A DNA stretch of 64,000 nt from Actinomarinicola tropica (GCF_009650215.1 NZ_CP045851.1:310001-374000); one strand, 5' to 3'; numbered from the stretch's first letter, positions 11,128-19,187 are shown. Notes: generated by a model from the letters alone, not told the origin. Made by a program: numbers and translations.

Positions 11128-11721
11128 TCAGTGGCGATGGAGGGCCCGGGGGCGGCTGCGGCGACGCTCCCCGTTGCTGATGCCGAGTCCGCCGAGCAGC
11201 GTGCGGACGAGTCCCTCGCCGGCGTGGATCGTCTCGTCGAGCACCTCGATGCCGCCCGCGACGTCGCCCGACTCGAGCTTCCACTTGGCCACGGCGAGGT
11301 TCTGCACGAGCGTGTCGTTGATCTCCGCCGCCTCGCGCTGGCGCTCCTCGGCGACGGCGAGGTCGGTGGCCACACCCTCGGCGGCCCGCTGGGTGTCCGA
11401 CGCGTGGCCGATGAGGACGCCGAGCAGGAGCATCGGCGTCGTGCGGGCGGCCCATCCGAGGAGGGTGAGCTCCACCCCCTCGATGGACACCCACGCGGCG
11501 AGCAGACCGACGGCGCCTGCGGCAGCCGCCGTGCCGGCACGCAGACCGAAGGCGGACGCGACGAGGGCGATCGGCAGGACGAAGAGGAGTCCGGTGGCGT
11601 CGCGCTCGTCGCCGGTCAGGACGCGCAGCGCGAAGACGCCGATGAAGAGGGCGGCGGCAGCGGCGATGGCGAGGTGCGGGTTCCGGCGGAACCACGGACC
11701 GAGGCGGGCGGCGCGAGACAT
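11128..11721 (-). CDS. histidine-kinase-like membrane protein, no ATPase domain, phospho-His replaced by Asn
   Basis: 197 aa. The N-terminal half has about three to four membrane spans (residues about 15-100, e.g. LAIAAAAALFIGVFALRVL) resembling the sensor part of membrane kinases. Then comes a helical stretch, QRREAAEINDTLVQNLAVAKW, that matches the HisKA_3 dimerisation/phosphoacceptor helix of NarL-partner kinases (usual E-I-H-D-x-L-x-Q), but the His is Asn. The protein ends about 50 residues later with no HATPase_c domain. It therefore cannot autophosphorylate and is either a decayed kinase or a membrane dimerisation/decoy protein. No response regulator is adjacent. Confidence 0.8.
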   Translation of the reverse strand: MSRAARLGPWFRRNPHLAIAAAAALFIGVFALRVLTGDERDATGLLFVLPIALVASAFGLRAGTAAAAGAVGLLAAWVSIEGVELTLLGWAARTTPMLLLGVLIGHASDTQRAAEGVATDLAVAEERQREAAEINDTLVQNLAVAKWKLESGDVAGGIEVLDETIHAGEGLVRTLLGGLGISNGERRRSRPRALHRH

Positions 11722-11795
11722 CGGGTCGATGCTCGCCGGTCGAGGCCCGGGCCTCTAGGGCACAAGGTCACACGATGCGGAGGGTCCTCGGGCGG

Positions 11796-11801
11796 TAGAT
11801 G
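11796..11801 (+). promoter_or_regulatory. possible -10 box TAGATG
   Basis: TAGATG lies about 30 nt before the ATG at 11831. Transcription starting near 11808 would exclude the GTG at 11804 and favours the ATG at 11831, which has GGAGG at 11820-11824. Confidence 0.35.
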
Positions 11802-11830
11802 ATGTGGCCGACGCTCCCCGGAGGCCGCCG

Positions 11831-12400
11831 ATGCCCGTGCTGCGCTACATCACCCACCCCGACGTCGTGCCGGATCCCGACGTCCTCGTGCCCGAGTGGC
11901 GGCTGAGCCCGACCGGCGTGGCGCGGGCTCGGGCGATGGCCGCCCAGCCGTGGGTGGAGGCCACCGGTCGCGTCGTGTCCAGCCCGGAGAACAAGGCGCG
12001 CGCCGCGGCGGCGATCCTCGCCGAGCGGCTCCACCTCGTGGTGGAGGTGCGGCCCGACACGGGCGAGATCGACCGCAGCTCGACGGGATACCTGCCGGCC
12101 GAGGAGCACGAGGCGCACGCCGACCGGTTCTTCGCCCTGCCCGACGTCTCGACCGGCGGGTGGGAGCGGGCGGCCGATGCGCAGGAGCGCGTCCACGCCG
12201 CCCTGGCGGACCTGCTCGTCCCCGGAGAGGCGGACGTCGCCGTCGTCGGCCACGGTGCGGTCGGGACGCTCTGGTACTGCCGGTTGACGGGCCAGCCGAT
12301 CGACCGGCGGCACGACCAGCCCGGGCAGGGCCACTACTTCACGGTCGACCTCGTGACCCGTGAGGTGCTGCACCCCTGGCGGCCCATCGACGCCGACTGA
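11831..12400 (+). CDS. histidine phosphatase superfamily protein
   Basis: 189 aa, phosphoglycerate-mutase-like fold. The usual N-terminal R-H-G is changed to YITHPDV, keeping the catalytic His. The second half of the site is present as VVSSPENKARAAAAIL (the Ser-Ser-Pro...Arg motif) and VVGHGAVGTLWYC (second catalytic His). It is cytosolic and the substrate is unknown. I chose the ATG with GGAGG 6 nt upstream; an in-frame GTG 27 nt earlier would add nine residues but lies at or before the likely transcript start. It is convergent with the oxidoreductase gene 13 nt downstream. Confidence 0.82.
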   Translation: MPVLRYITHPDVVPDPDVLVPEWRLSPTGVARARAMAAQPWVEATGRVVSSPENKARAAAAILAERLHLVVEVRPDTGEIDRSSTGYLPAEEHEAHADRFFALPDVSTGGWERAADAQERVHAALADLLVPGEADVAVVGHGAVGTLWYCRLTGQPIDRRHDQPGQGHYFTVDLVTREVLHPWRPIDAD

Positions 12401-12413
12401 CCCGCCGGTTCGC

Positions 12414-13352
12414 TCAGGTCCCGGCCAGCCGTTCGATGACCGGCTGCACGTCGTCGAGCTGGTCGGCGCCGATGCCGATGTAGCTGATGCCCCAGCGCTC
12501 ACGGCGCTCGACGAGCTGGTCGCAGATCTCCTCGACGGTGCCGACGAGCGCGTGCGGCGTCTGCAGCGCCGCCGCGGGGGAGAGCCCGAGCGCCGGCGCC
12601 ATCGTCTCGGCGACCGACGTCCGGTCGTCGGTGACCATGGCCAGGTGCACCCGGACCTGGAGCTCGAGGTCGTCGAACCGGTCGCCGGCGGCGTCGCGGA
12701 TCCAGCCGAGCTTCTCCTCGGTGGCCTCGACGGTGGCGTTCGGCCCGGCCCGCTCGTCGATGACGCCGGCTCGCAGGTCGATGTTGAGCCCCACGATGTC
12801 GGCCTCCTGCGCCGCCAGGGTGAGCACCCGCCGACCGCCGCCGCCGATGAGGATCGGGGGATGCGGCTGCTGCACGGTCCGGGGTGAGCCGGTGAGGCCG
12901 TCGATCCGGTAGTGCTCGCCCTCGTGGTGGACGGTCTCGCCGCCGAGCAGACCCTTGATGATCGGGAGCGCCTCGGCCAGTCGGTCGATCCGCACGCCGG
13001 CCCGGTCGAGGGGGATGCCCGCCTGCTCGTAGTCGCTCGTCATCCACCCGGCGCCGAGACCCAGCTCGAACCGCCCGTCGGACAGGACGTCCAGCGTGGC
13101 CGCCTCCTTCGCGAGCACGGCCGGGTGGCGGTAGTCGTTGCAGAACACGAGCGCCCCGATGCGCAGCGTCGTGGTGGCTGCGGCGGCGGCCATGAGACCA
13201 GCGATCGGTGCGAGCTGCTCGTCGAGGTGGTCGGCCATCGTCAACGTCGAGACGCCGACGTCCTCGCAGCGTCGGGCGAGCTCCGTCCATCCCACGGCGT
13301 CGGTGAGCCAGCCGGCCTGGACCCCGAACCGGAACGGGCGCAATGTGGTCAT
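12414..13352 (-). CDS. LLM-class (F420-dependent type) oxidoreductase
   Basis: 312-aa luciferase-like TIM barrel. Family features are the N-terminal FRFGVQAGWLTDAVGW, the substrate/cofactor strand LRIGALVFCNDYRHPAVLAKEAATLD, RFELGLGAGWMTSDYEQAGI, and the GSP-x-x-VQQPHPPILIGGGG signature typical of actinobacterial F420 family members. It probably uses reduced F420 or FMN to reduce or oxidise a small organic substrate that is not predictable. The start ATG is only 6 nt after a TACGGT -10 box, so the mRNA should be leaderless; upstream in-frame starts are therefore unlikely. It is divergent from the UBP zinc-finger gene. Confidence 0.88.
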   Translation of the reverse strand: MTTLRPFRFGVQAGWLTDAVGWTELARRCEDVGVSTLTMADHLDEQLAPIAGLMAAAAATTTLRIGALVFCNDYRHPAVLAKEAATLDVLSDGRFELGLGAGWMTSDYEQAGIPLDRAGVRIDRLAEALPIIKGLLGGETVHHEGEHYRIDGLTGSPRTVQQPHPPILIGGGGRRVLTLAAQEADIVGLNIDLRAGVIDERAGPNATVEATEEKLGWIRDAAGDRFDDLELQVRVHLAMVTDDRTSVAETMAPALGLSPAAALQTPHALVGTVEEICDQLVERRERWGISYIGIGADQLDDVQPVIERLAGT

Positions 13353-13358
13353 CGTCCG

Positions 13359-13364
13359 ACCGTA
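13359..13364 (-). promoter_or_regulatory. -10 box TACGGT, leaderless start
   Basis: On the minus strand, TACGGT + 6 nt + ATG (13352). It fixes the start of the LLM oxidoreductase gene. Confidence 0.5.
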
Positions 13365-13407
13365 CCGCTGCGCGCGGGCGCCGACCGCCGGACCACGAGG
13401 AGGGCCC

Positions 13408-13698
13408 ATGGCCTGCGAGCACCTGTCCGACCTGACCGCCGTGGAGCCGACCACCACCGAGGGGTGCGAGGACTGCCTCGCCATCGGGAGCCGGTGGGTG
13501 CACCTGCGGATGTGCCAGGCCTGTGGTCACGTCGGGTGCTGCGACTCGTCGCCGCACCGCCACGCGACAGCGCACTTCCGGGCCAAGGGGCACCCGGTGA
13601 TCCAGTCGTTCGAGCCAGGCGAGCGGTGGGGTTGGTGCTACGTCGACGAGGTCGCGGTCGAGGACGTCGGCGACGAGCTGGACCGGTCCTACGCCTGA
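13408..13698 (+). CDS. UBP-type zinc-finger protein
   Basis: 96-aa single-domain protein with the ZnF-UBP pattern: CEHL at the N-terminus, then GCEDC, MCQACGHVGCCDSSPHRHATAHF and HPVIQSFEPGERWGWCYVDE. The Cys/His zinc ligands are all present. In eukaryotes the fold binds the free C-terminus of ubiquitin; small stand-alone versions are common in actinobacteria, where their partner is unknown. The start is an ATG with GAGGAGG (13397-13403) upstream. It is divergent from the LLM oxidoreductase and 73 nt ahead of the helicase gene. Confidence 0.88.
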   Translation: MACEHLSDLTAVEPTTTEGCEDCLAIGSRWVHLRMCQACGHVGCCDSSPHRHATAHFRAKGHPVIQSFEPGERWGWCYVDEVAVEDVGDELDRSYA

Positions 13699-13755
13699 GC
13701 CGGGGCGGTCCGCTCCGGTGCGGCGGACGCCCTCGGGAGCGTCACAGGGCCCCGG

Positions 13756-13761
13756 TACCAT
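13756..13761 (+). promoter_or_regulatory. -10 box TACCAT before pcrA
   Basis: TACCAT + 10 nt + ATG (13772). The transcript would begin within a few nucleotides of the start codon, arguing against the in-frame start 54 nt upstream. Confidence 0.45.
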
Positions 13762-13771
13762 CGGCGATGCG

Positions 13772-16700
13772 ATGACGTTGTTCGACCCCGAGCCCTCCGA
13801 CGCCCCCTCTCCCGACCCGGACGCCACCGAGGCCGACGCCGAGGAGGCGCCCCCGGTCGACGTCTACGACGACGCGGCTTCCGGCGCCGAGGCGGCCTGG
13901 GACGCCAGCGCCCTCGAGGACCTGGACGAGGAGCGCGACGCGCTCCTGGCCGGTCTCAACCCGGCCCAGCTCGACGCCGTCACCCACCGCGAGGGCCCTC
14001 TCCTCGTCGTCGCCGGCGCGGGGTCGGGCAAGACTCGCGTGCTCACCGCCCGCATCGCCCACCTCATCCGGGCCGAGGGCGTCTCGCCGTTCGAGATCCT
14101 CGCCATCACGTTCACCAACAAGGCCGCGGCGGAGATGAAGCACCGCGTCGCCGGTCTCGTCGGCGCGGTCGCCGAGAAGATGTGGGTGTCGACGTTCCAC
14201 TCGGCGTGCGTCCGCATCCTCCGTCGCGACGCGGACCGCCTCGGCTTCCCCAAGTCGTTCACGATCTACGACCAGTCCGACGCCGTGCGCCTCGTGGGCT
14301 ATGTCCTGCGGGACCTCAACATCGACCCCAAGCGGTTCCCGCCCCGCACCGTCCACGCCTCGATCTCTGCCGCCAAGAACGACGGCCTCGACGCCGCGGC
14401 CTACAGCGACCGGGCGCAGGTCATCTTCGAGAAGCGCATCGCCGAGGTGTTCGCCGAGTACCAGGCCCGCCTGCTGAAGGCCGGCGCCATGGACTTCGAC
14501 GACCTGCTGCTCAACACGGTGAAGCTGTTCCGGGAGCACCCCGACGTGCTCACCCACTACCAGCGCCGCTTCCGGCACATCCTCGTCGACGAGTACCAGG
14601 ACACGAACAAGGTCCAGAACGAGATCGTCGTCGCCCTCGCGTCCGACCACCGCAACGTCTGCGTGGTCGGCGACAGCGACCAGTGCCTCGTCCCGGGGAC
14701 GCTCGTGTCCACCCCCACGGGGGACCGCCCCATCGAGCAGGTCGGCGAGGGGGCGGACGTCCTCGGTCTGGGTGGTTCCGGCTCGATGACGGCGTCCCGG
14801 GTCACGTCGGCGCCGGCGCGGCACTACTCGGGTCGGCTCTACACGGTGACGGCCGGCGGTCGGACGATCACCGGCACGCCCCACCACCTCGTCCCCGCCG
14901 ATCCCGCCCTCGGGGCCGATCGGTGGGTCGTCTACCTCATGTACCGCGCCGACCGCGGCTACCGCATCGGCTCGCTCGACCAGGCCGCTGACGCCGCATG
15001 GATCATCGAGCCTGGTCGAGACGCCGAGGAGGCCGTCTACCTGGCTGCCCGGCTCGCCGCCGAGCACGGCCTCCCCACGACCGACTTCGATGCGCCGATC
15101 GCGACGCGGCTCTTCTTCGACCTCGACACCGCGATCGGCGCCAAGGAGCTGATGGAGGCGTACGACCTCCACGCTGACTTTCCCCACGCGGTCGGGCCCA
15201 GCCGTTCCGTGGTCGAGCTCACGATGTTCGCCGACCGGGGCTACCACGACGTCTCCGGCGCCGGACGGACCGTCCGCACCGACGACTACGTGGAGGCCCT
15301 CACGCTGGCGCACGAGAAGGCTGCCGCCGGGGGCATGGAGATCCGCCGTCGCATCGACGTCGGCGGCTCGATCCTCGACATCGTCCCGCTCGCCCACCTG
15401 CGCCCCGGCATGCACGTGATGGTCGACGACGGCGCCGGAGGGATGACCCGGGCCCGGGTCGAGCGCGTCACCTCAGACCACTACGAGGGGCCGGTGCACG
15501 ACCTCGAGGTCACTCCCGCGCACACCTACCTGGCCGGTGGCGTGCTCGTGCACAACTCGATCTACGCCTTTCGAGGCGCCGACATCCGGAACATCCTCGA
15601 GTTCGAGGACGCGTTCCCCGACGCCACGGTCATCCTCCTCGAGCAGAACTACCGGTCCACGCAGACGATCCTCGACGCCGCCAACGCCGTCATCGCCAAC
15701 AACTTCGGGCGCAAGCCGAAGGAGCTGTGGACCGACCAGGGCGAGGGGCCGCGCATCACCCGCTACCACGCCGACGACGAGGCCGACGAGGCCCAGTGGG
15801 TCGCCCACGAGATCGCCCGGCTCCACGACAGCGGCGACTTCCAGTGGGGCGACGTCGCCGTCTTCTACCGCACCAACGCCCAGAGCCGCGTCCTCGAGGA
15901 GCGGCTCATGCGGGTGGGCATCCCCTACGTCGTCATCGGCGGCACCCGCTTCTACGACCGGCGAGAGGTCAAGGACGCGCTCGCCTACCTGCGGGCCGTC
16001 GTGAACCCCGTCGACGAGGTCAGCATGAAGCGGGTGCTGAACGTCCCCAAGCGCGGCATCGGCGACTCGACGATCGGCAAGCTCGACGTCTACGCCAACG
16101 CCCACGGCATCGCCTTCGTCGATGCGCTGCGCCGGGCCGACGACGCTGGCGTCACCGGCCGCGCCGTCAAGGGCATCCAGTCGTTCCTCGACCTGCTCGA
16201 CGAGCTGGAGGACCTCCGGCCGAAGGGTCCGGCCGCGCTGCTCGAGGCCGTGTTCGAGCGCACCGGGTACACCTCCGAGCTCGAGGCCGAGCACTCCGTC
16301 GAGGCCGACGGCCGGCTCGAGAACCTGGCCGAGCTCGTCGGTGTCGCCCGGGAGGCGGAGTCGGTCGACGCGTTCCTCGAGCAGGTCTCACTCGTCGCCG
16401 ACACCGATGCCCTGAACAGCGACGACTCGTCGTCGGTCGTGCTGATGACCCTGCACAGCGCCAAGGGCCTCGAGTTCCCCGCCGTGTTCCTCATCGGCCT
16501 CGAGGACGGGGTGTTCCCGCACCTGCGCTCGATCGGGGAACCCGACCAGCTGGAGGAGGAGCGCCGGCTGGCCTACGTCGGCATCACCCGGGCGCGCCAG
16601 AAGCTCTACCTCACCCACGCCTGGTGCCGGACCCTGTTCGGCTCCACCCAGTACAACCCGCCCAGCCGCTTCCTCGACGAGATCCCCGAGTCCCTCGTCG

Positions 16701-17041
16701 AGTCCGACCAGTCGGGGTCCCGTGGGCGGGGACGGAGTCGGGGCGACGGGTCCTCGGGCTGGTTCGGGTCCTCCGGACGGGAGCGCGGTCGTGGTGCCGC
16801 GGGGATCTCTGCCAACCGCGAGCGCATCGTCGACCAGGCCATGCAGCCGAAGGGCCCGACGCCGAGCGGCGCCGACGCCCTGGGGCTCAAGGTAGGGGAC
16901 GACGTGCGCCACAACGCGTGGGGCGAGGGCGTCATCCTCGACATCGAGGGCCAGGGCGACAAGACCGAGGCGGTCGTGCGCTTCCCGTCGGTGGGGGAGA
17001 AGCGGTTGCTCCTCGCCTGGGCACCGCTCGAGAAGATCTGA
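13772..17041 (+). CDS. pcrA: ATP-dependent DNA helicase PcrA/UvrD with in-frame intein
   Basis: Superfamily 1A 3'-5' helicase for repair and replication-restart. The precursor is 1089 aa, or 798 aa after removal of the 291-aa intein (residues 305-595), normal for PcrA. Order: acidic N-terminal tail, Q-motif LNPAQLDAV, Walker A AGAGSGKT, motif Ia ITFTNKAAAEMKHR, Walker B HILVDEYQDTN, motif III split by the intein between GDSDQ and SIYAFRGAD, motif IV EQNYRST, motif V TLHSAKGLEFP, motif VI EERRLAYVGITRARQKL, a Ser/Gly/Arg-rich linker and a C-terminal Tudor-like segment (VRHNAWGEGVILDIEGQG). Splicing is needed to form motif III. Its 3' end overlaps antisense with the open frame of the next gene. 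Confidence 0.96.
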   Translation: MTLFDPEPSDAPSPDPDATEADAEEAPPVDVYDDAASGAEAAWDASALEDLDEERDALLAGLNPAQLDAVTHREGPLLVVAGAGSGKTRVLTARIAHLIRAEGVSPFEILAITFTNKAAAEMKHRVAGLVGAVAEKMWVSTFHSACVRILRRDADRLGFPKSFTIYDQSDAVRLVGYVLRDLNIDPKRFPPRTVHASISAAKNDGLDAAAYSDRAQVIFEKRIAEVFAEYQARLLKAGAMDFDDLLLNTVKLFREHPDVLTHYQRRFRHILVDEYQDTNKVQNEIVVALASDHRNVCVVGDSDQCLVPGTLVSTPTGDRPIEQVGEGADVLGLGGSGSMTASRVTSAPARHYSGRLYTVTAGGRTITGTPHHLVPADPALGADRWVVYLMYRADRGYRIGSLDQAADAAWIIEPGRDAEEAVYLAARLAAEHGLPTTDFDAPIATRLFFDLDTAIGAKELMEAYDLHADFPHAVGPSRSVVELTMFADRGYHDVSGAGRTVRTDDYVEALTLAHEKAAAGGMEIRRRIDVGGSILDIVPLAHLRPGMHVMVDDGAGGMTRARVERVTSDHYEGPVHDLEVTPAHTYLAGGVLVHNSIYAFRGADIRNILEFEDAFPDATVILLEQNYRSTQTILDAANAVIANNFGRKPKELWTDQGEGPRITRYHADDEADEAQWVAHEIARLHDSGDFQWGDVAVFYRTNAQSRVLEERLMRVGIPYVVIGGTRFYDRREVKDALAYLRAVVNPVDEVSMKRVLNVPKRGIGDSTIGKLDVYANAHGIAFVDALRRADDAGVTGRAVKGIQSFLDLLDELEDLRPKGPAALLEAVFERTGYTSELEAEHSVEADGRLENLAELVGVAREAESVDAFLEQVSLVADTDALNSDDSSSVVLMTLHSAKGLEFPAVFLIGLEDGVFPHLRSIGEPDQLEEERRLAYVGITRARQKLYLTHAWCRTLFGSTQYNPPSRFLDEIPESLVESDQSGSRGRGRSRGDGSSGWFGSSGRERGRGAAGISANRERIVDQAMQPKGPTPSGADALGLKVGDDVRHNAWGEGVILDIEGQGDKTEAVVRFPSVGEKRLLLAWAPLEKI
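14684..15556 (+). other. intein in pcrA, non-LAGLIDADG, GIY-YIG-like insert
   Basis: 291-codon class 1 intein, in frame. Block A is CLVPGTLVSTPTGDRPIEQV, block B is TVTAGGRTITGTPHHLV, block F is GPVHDLEVTPAHTYLAGG and it ends VLVHN before +1 Ser. Cys1, the T-x-x-H pair, penultimate His and terminal Asn are all there, so splicing should work. No LAGLIDADG motif exists. The central 160 residues hold WVVYLMYRADRGYRIG (14924-14971), spaced like the GIY...YIG pair of GIY-YIG nucleases, then a helix with E and A residues (DAEEAVYLAARLAAEHGLP). The nuclease assignment is my inference. Confidence 0.92.
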
Positions 17042-17509
17042 CCCGGTTGAGCCGGGTCGACCGAGGGCGACATCGAGTCGGGTGAGGCCGCCGGCCACCA
17101 TCGCGCGGTAGCCGTCGTCGGGGAGCTCGTGGAGAGCTGCGAGCCCGAGCTCGACGTGGTGTCGTGCGGCCGGGAGGTCGCCGAGGCGGTGGTGCACATC
17201 GGCCAGGTCGAGGTGCAGCGAGGGAAGGGGCGCTCGGGCCGTTCCCGCCATGCCGGCGGCGGCCGCCCGCTCGTCGGTGACCACACGTGCGGCATCGAGG
17301 GCGCGCTGGTCCCACTCCAGCTCCTCGTGGGGATCGTCCTGCACGTCGGCCATGGCGTGGGCGACCGCGCAGCCGTGGAGGGGGTCGCCGGCCTCACCGA
17401 CGTCGGCCCACACCGCCGCGAAGATCTCGCGGGCGCGGGGCCGATCGCCTCGTTGGCTCGCTCCGATCCCGTCGCCGATCCGCTGCATCACCAGGTCGTT
17501 GGCCGTCAT
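16388..17509 (-). CDS. TPR-like hypothetical protein; frame runs on antisense through pcrA 3' end
   Basis: The first ~155 codons (17509 to 17042) are clearly coding: MTANDLVMQRIGDGIGASQ, then AVAHAMADVQDDPHEELEWD and LHLDLADVHHRLGDLPAAR, helical pairs like tetratricopeptide repeats, ending GGLTRLDVALG where related proteins, as I recall them, stop. Here no stop occurs. The frame stays open for another 650 nt antisense to pcrA and stops only at 16388, and that tail looks like a shadow of pcrA. Neither alternative frame has a stop at the junction either. It may be a gene with a long antisense 3' end, a lost stop codon or an assembly error. The function of the family is unknown. Confidence 0.5.
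   Translation of the reverse strand: MTANDLVMQRIGDGIGASQRGDRPRAREIFAAVWADVGEAGDPLHGCAVAHAMADVQDDPHEELEWDQRALDAARVVTDERAAAAGMAGTARAPLPSLHLDLADVHHRLGDLPAARHHVELGLAALHELPDDGYRAMVAGGLTRLDVALGRPGSTGSDLLERCPGEEQPLLPHRREAHDRLGLVALALDVEDDALAPRVVAHVVPYLEPQGVGAARRRALRLHGLVDDALAVGRDPRGTTTALPSGGPEPARGPVAPTPSPPTGPRLVGLDEGLGDLVEEAAGRVVLGGAEQGPAPGVGEVELLARPGDADVGQPALLLQLVGFPDRAQVREHPVLEADEEHGGELEALGAVQGHQHDRRRVVAVQGIGVGDE
17040..17058. terminator. short hairpin at pcrA stop
   Basis: GACCCGG (17040-17046), loop TTGAG, CCGGGTC (17052-17058). It is a perfect 7-bp stem without a U-tract starting in the pcrA stop codon. It may act as a weak terminator in either direction. Confidence 0.4.
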
Positions 17510-17586
17510 CGGACCAGTGTGCGGACCCCCTGGGACAGTCGTGGAGCGGTGCCGGATCGAGGAGGTCCTCGGTCGAGCGCCGGCGC

Positions 17587-18963
17587 TCAGCCGATGACCT
17601 GCAGGGCGCCGACGACCGTGTAGACGACGACGCTCGAACCCGTCAGACCCGTGGTCACCCAGCCCGGGCCGAGCTCGTCGGGGAGGTCTCGGCGGTTGAC
17701 GGCCACGATCAGACCGACGATCAGCGGGGTGTGCAGGGCGGCGACGAGCCCCGACGCGGACATGATCGCCACCGGGTCGCTGACGAGGAGCACGACGACG
17801 ATCGGGAGCACGCCCGTGAGCGTGAGGACGTACAGCTCGGTCAGGCGCCGCCGCGTCGCCCAGGCGGGGAGGCCGTGGCCCCGCCGGAGGATGATCGTCA
17901 TGTCGGCGAAGCTGCGCCCCCACCCGTCCTGGTTGGCGAGGACGCTGCCGCCGAGGGCGACGAGGACGGCGGCGATCATCAGCCAGAAGCCGGTGCGCCC
18001 CCAGACGTCCTGGAGGAGCCGCGAGAGGTCGGCGGCCACGTCGCTGCCCTGGGGGAGGATGCCCTCGGGGGCGAGGAGCTCGGCGCCGAGCACCATGTAG
18101 GCGACGAGCACGATGGCACCGGCGACGACCCCGACCGCCGCGGTCGTCGACATGAGTCTCATCCAGGCGTGGATCCGCTCGTGGCGGTCCTCCTCGCCGA
18201 GCGGCTCGATCTCGTCGTCCTCGGTGTCGGGCGACTCGGCGAGGGGGCTGCGTCCGCCGAACCCGCGGGCCGCGGTCCAGTAGGAGAACCAGACGATGCC
18301 CATCGAGCCGGCGAGGATCGTGCCGATCCACGGGCCGACGACGTAGGGGTCGATGCCGTCGGGCAGCGAGGGCACCAGGCCGGCGCCGAGGTCGCCGAGC
18401 GAGGGTCCGACCCTGACGGCGGCGACGACCGTGATGCCGGTGAGCACCGCCGCGAGGTACCGGGCCGCCTTCTCGATGAGCGGGTAGCCATCGGTGACGA
18501 CGAGGACCGCTGCGGCGACGATCGCCCCCGCGGCCCACAGTCGGTGGTCGCCGCCGACGGCGGTCTCGAGCGCGCTCCCGACGATCGACGCCAAGCCCGC
18601 GATGCCCGCCACCGCCGCGACGACCTGGGGCACCAACACGACCCAGACCGCCCACCGGGCCGGGCCGGGGAGTCGGGCGAAGCCCTCGAGGAGGCTGCGG
18701 CCGGTGACGACGGTGTACCGGGCGGCCTCACGGATCATCACCCACATCAGGAGGCACACGGCGAGGAGCACCCACAGCAGGGCGTAGCGGTGCTGGGACG
18801 CGACCCGAGGCGTGAACAGCACCGAGCCGGTGCCGACGGCGGAGATCATCCACAGGAGCCCGGGGCCGATCCACGGGAGGATCTTGCGGCCGCTCGGGGC
18901 CTCGGGCGGTTGGGCCCGGGTGGCGATCTCGGGCTGGTCGGGCGCGGAGGTCGCAACAGACAT
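17587..18963 (-). CDS. Nramp-related transporter lacking the DPGN metal site
   Basis: 458 aa, about 11 membrane spans with the Nramp/LeuT-like layout. The N-terminal span reads LPWIGPGLLWMISAVGTGS, aligning with the Nramp TM1 GPGF...DPGN, and REAARYTVVTGRSLLEGFAR matches the REAxRxxxVTG region after TM3. The metal-binding Asp and Asn of TM1 are replaced (GTGS), and the TM6 Met-Pro-His is replaced by VWFSYWTAARGFG. A cytoplasmic acidic loop with SPDTEDDEIEPLGEEDRHER lies mid-protein. It is therefore a member of the wider superfamily with an unknown, probably non-classical substrate. The start is an ATG preceded by GGCGAGGAG. The gene is monocistronic. Confidence 0.82.
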   Translation of the reverse strand: MSVATSAPDQPEIATRAQPPEAPSGRKILPWIGPGLLWMISAVGTGSVLFTPRVASQHRYALLWVLLAVCLLMWVMIREAARYTVVTGRSLLEGFARLPGPARWAVWVVLVPQVVAAVAGIAGLASIVGSALETAVGGDHRLWAAGAIVAAAVLVVTDGYPLIEKAARYLAAVLTGITVVAAVRVGPSLGDLGAGLVPSLPDGIDPYVVGPWIGTILAGSMGIVWFSYWTAARGFGGRSPLAESPDTEDDEIEPLGEEDRHERIHAWMRLMSTTAAVGVVAGAIVLVAYMVLGAELLAPEGILPQGSDVAADLSRLLQDVWGRTGFWLMIAAVLVALGGSVLANQDGWGRSFADMTIILRRGHGLPAWATRRRLTELYVLTLTGVLPIVVVLLVSDPVAIMSASGLVAALHTPLIVGLIVAVNRRDLPDELGPGWVTTGLTGSSVVVYTVVGALQVIG

Positions 18964-19023
18964 GCTCCTCGCCCCCTAACCGCCCCGCCGCCGATCTATT
19001 CGTCCGCCCTCGCTCCCTGCCGC

Positions 19024-19055
19024 CCCCGTTGGCATCGATTCGACGTCGATTCGAC
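19024..19055 (-). repeat. dispersed palindromic element, copy A
   Basis: Core of two tandem 11-mers (ATCGATTCGAC at 19034-19044, GTCGATTCGAC at 19045-19055), each nearly self-complementary around its central T. TTGGC/GCCAA (19029-19033, 19056-19060) flanks the core as an inverted pair. The 32 bases from 19024 match 56922-56953 at all but two positions. It lies in the 350-nt gene-free stretch 18964-19315. Confidence 0.7.
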
Positions 19056-19129
19056 GCCAACCCATCAGCGGGGTGGTGGGCGTGGTTCCGCCAGAGGGAT
19101 GGTGCAATCGCCCCCGGGGTCGCGCAGTG

Positions 19130-19187
19130 GGCGCGATCGCGCCAGCCCGTTGGCAACATCGCCCCCACGAGCAGGTCGAGGACCTGC
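19130..19187. repeat. clustered palindromes in a gene-free stretch
   Basis: GGCGCGATCGCGCC (19130-19143) is a perfect 14-bp palindrome. GCAGGTC-GAG-GACCTGC (19171-19187) is a 7-bp hairpin with a 3-nt loop. Together with the elements on both sides they fill the interval between the Nramp-like and VOC genes, where I see no coding sequence. Confidence 0.6.
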
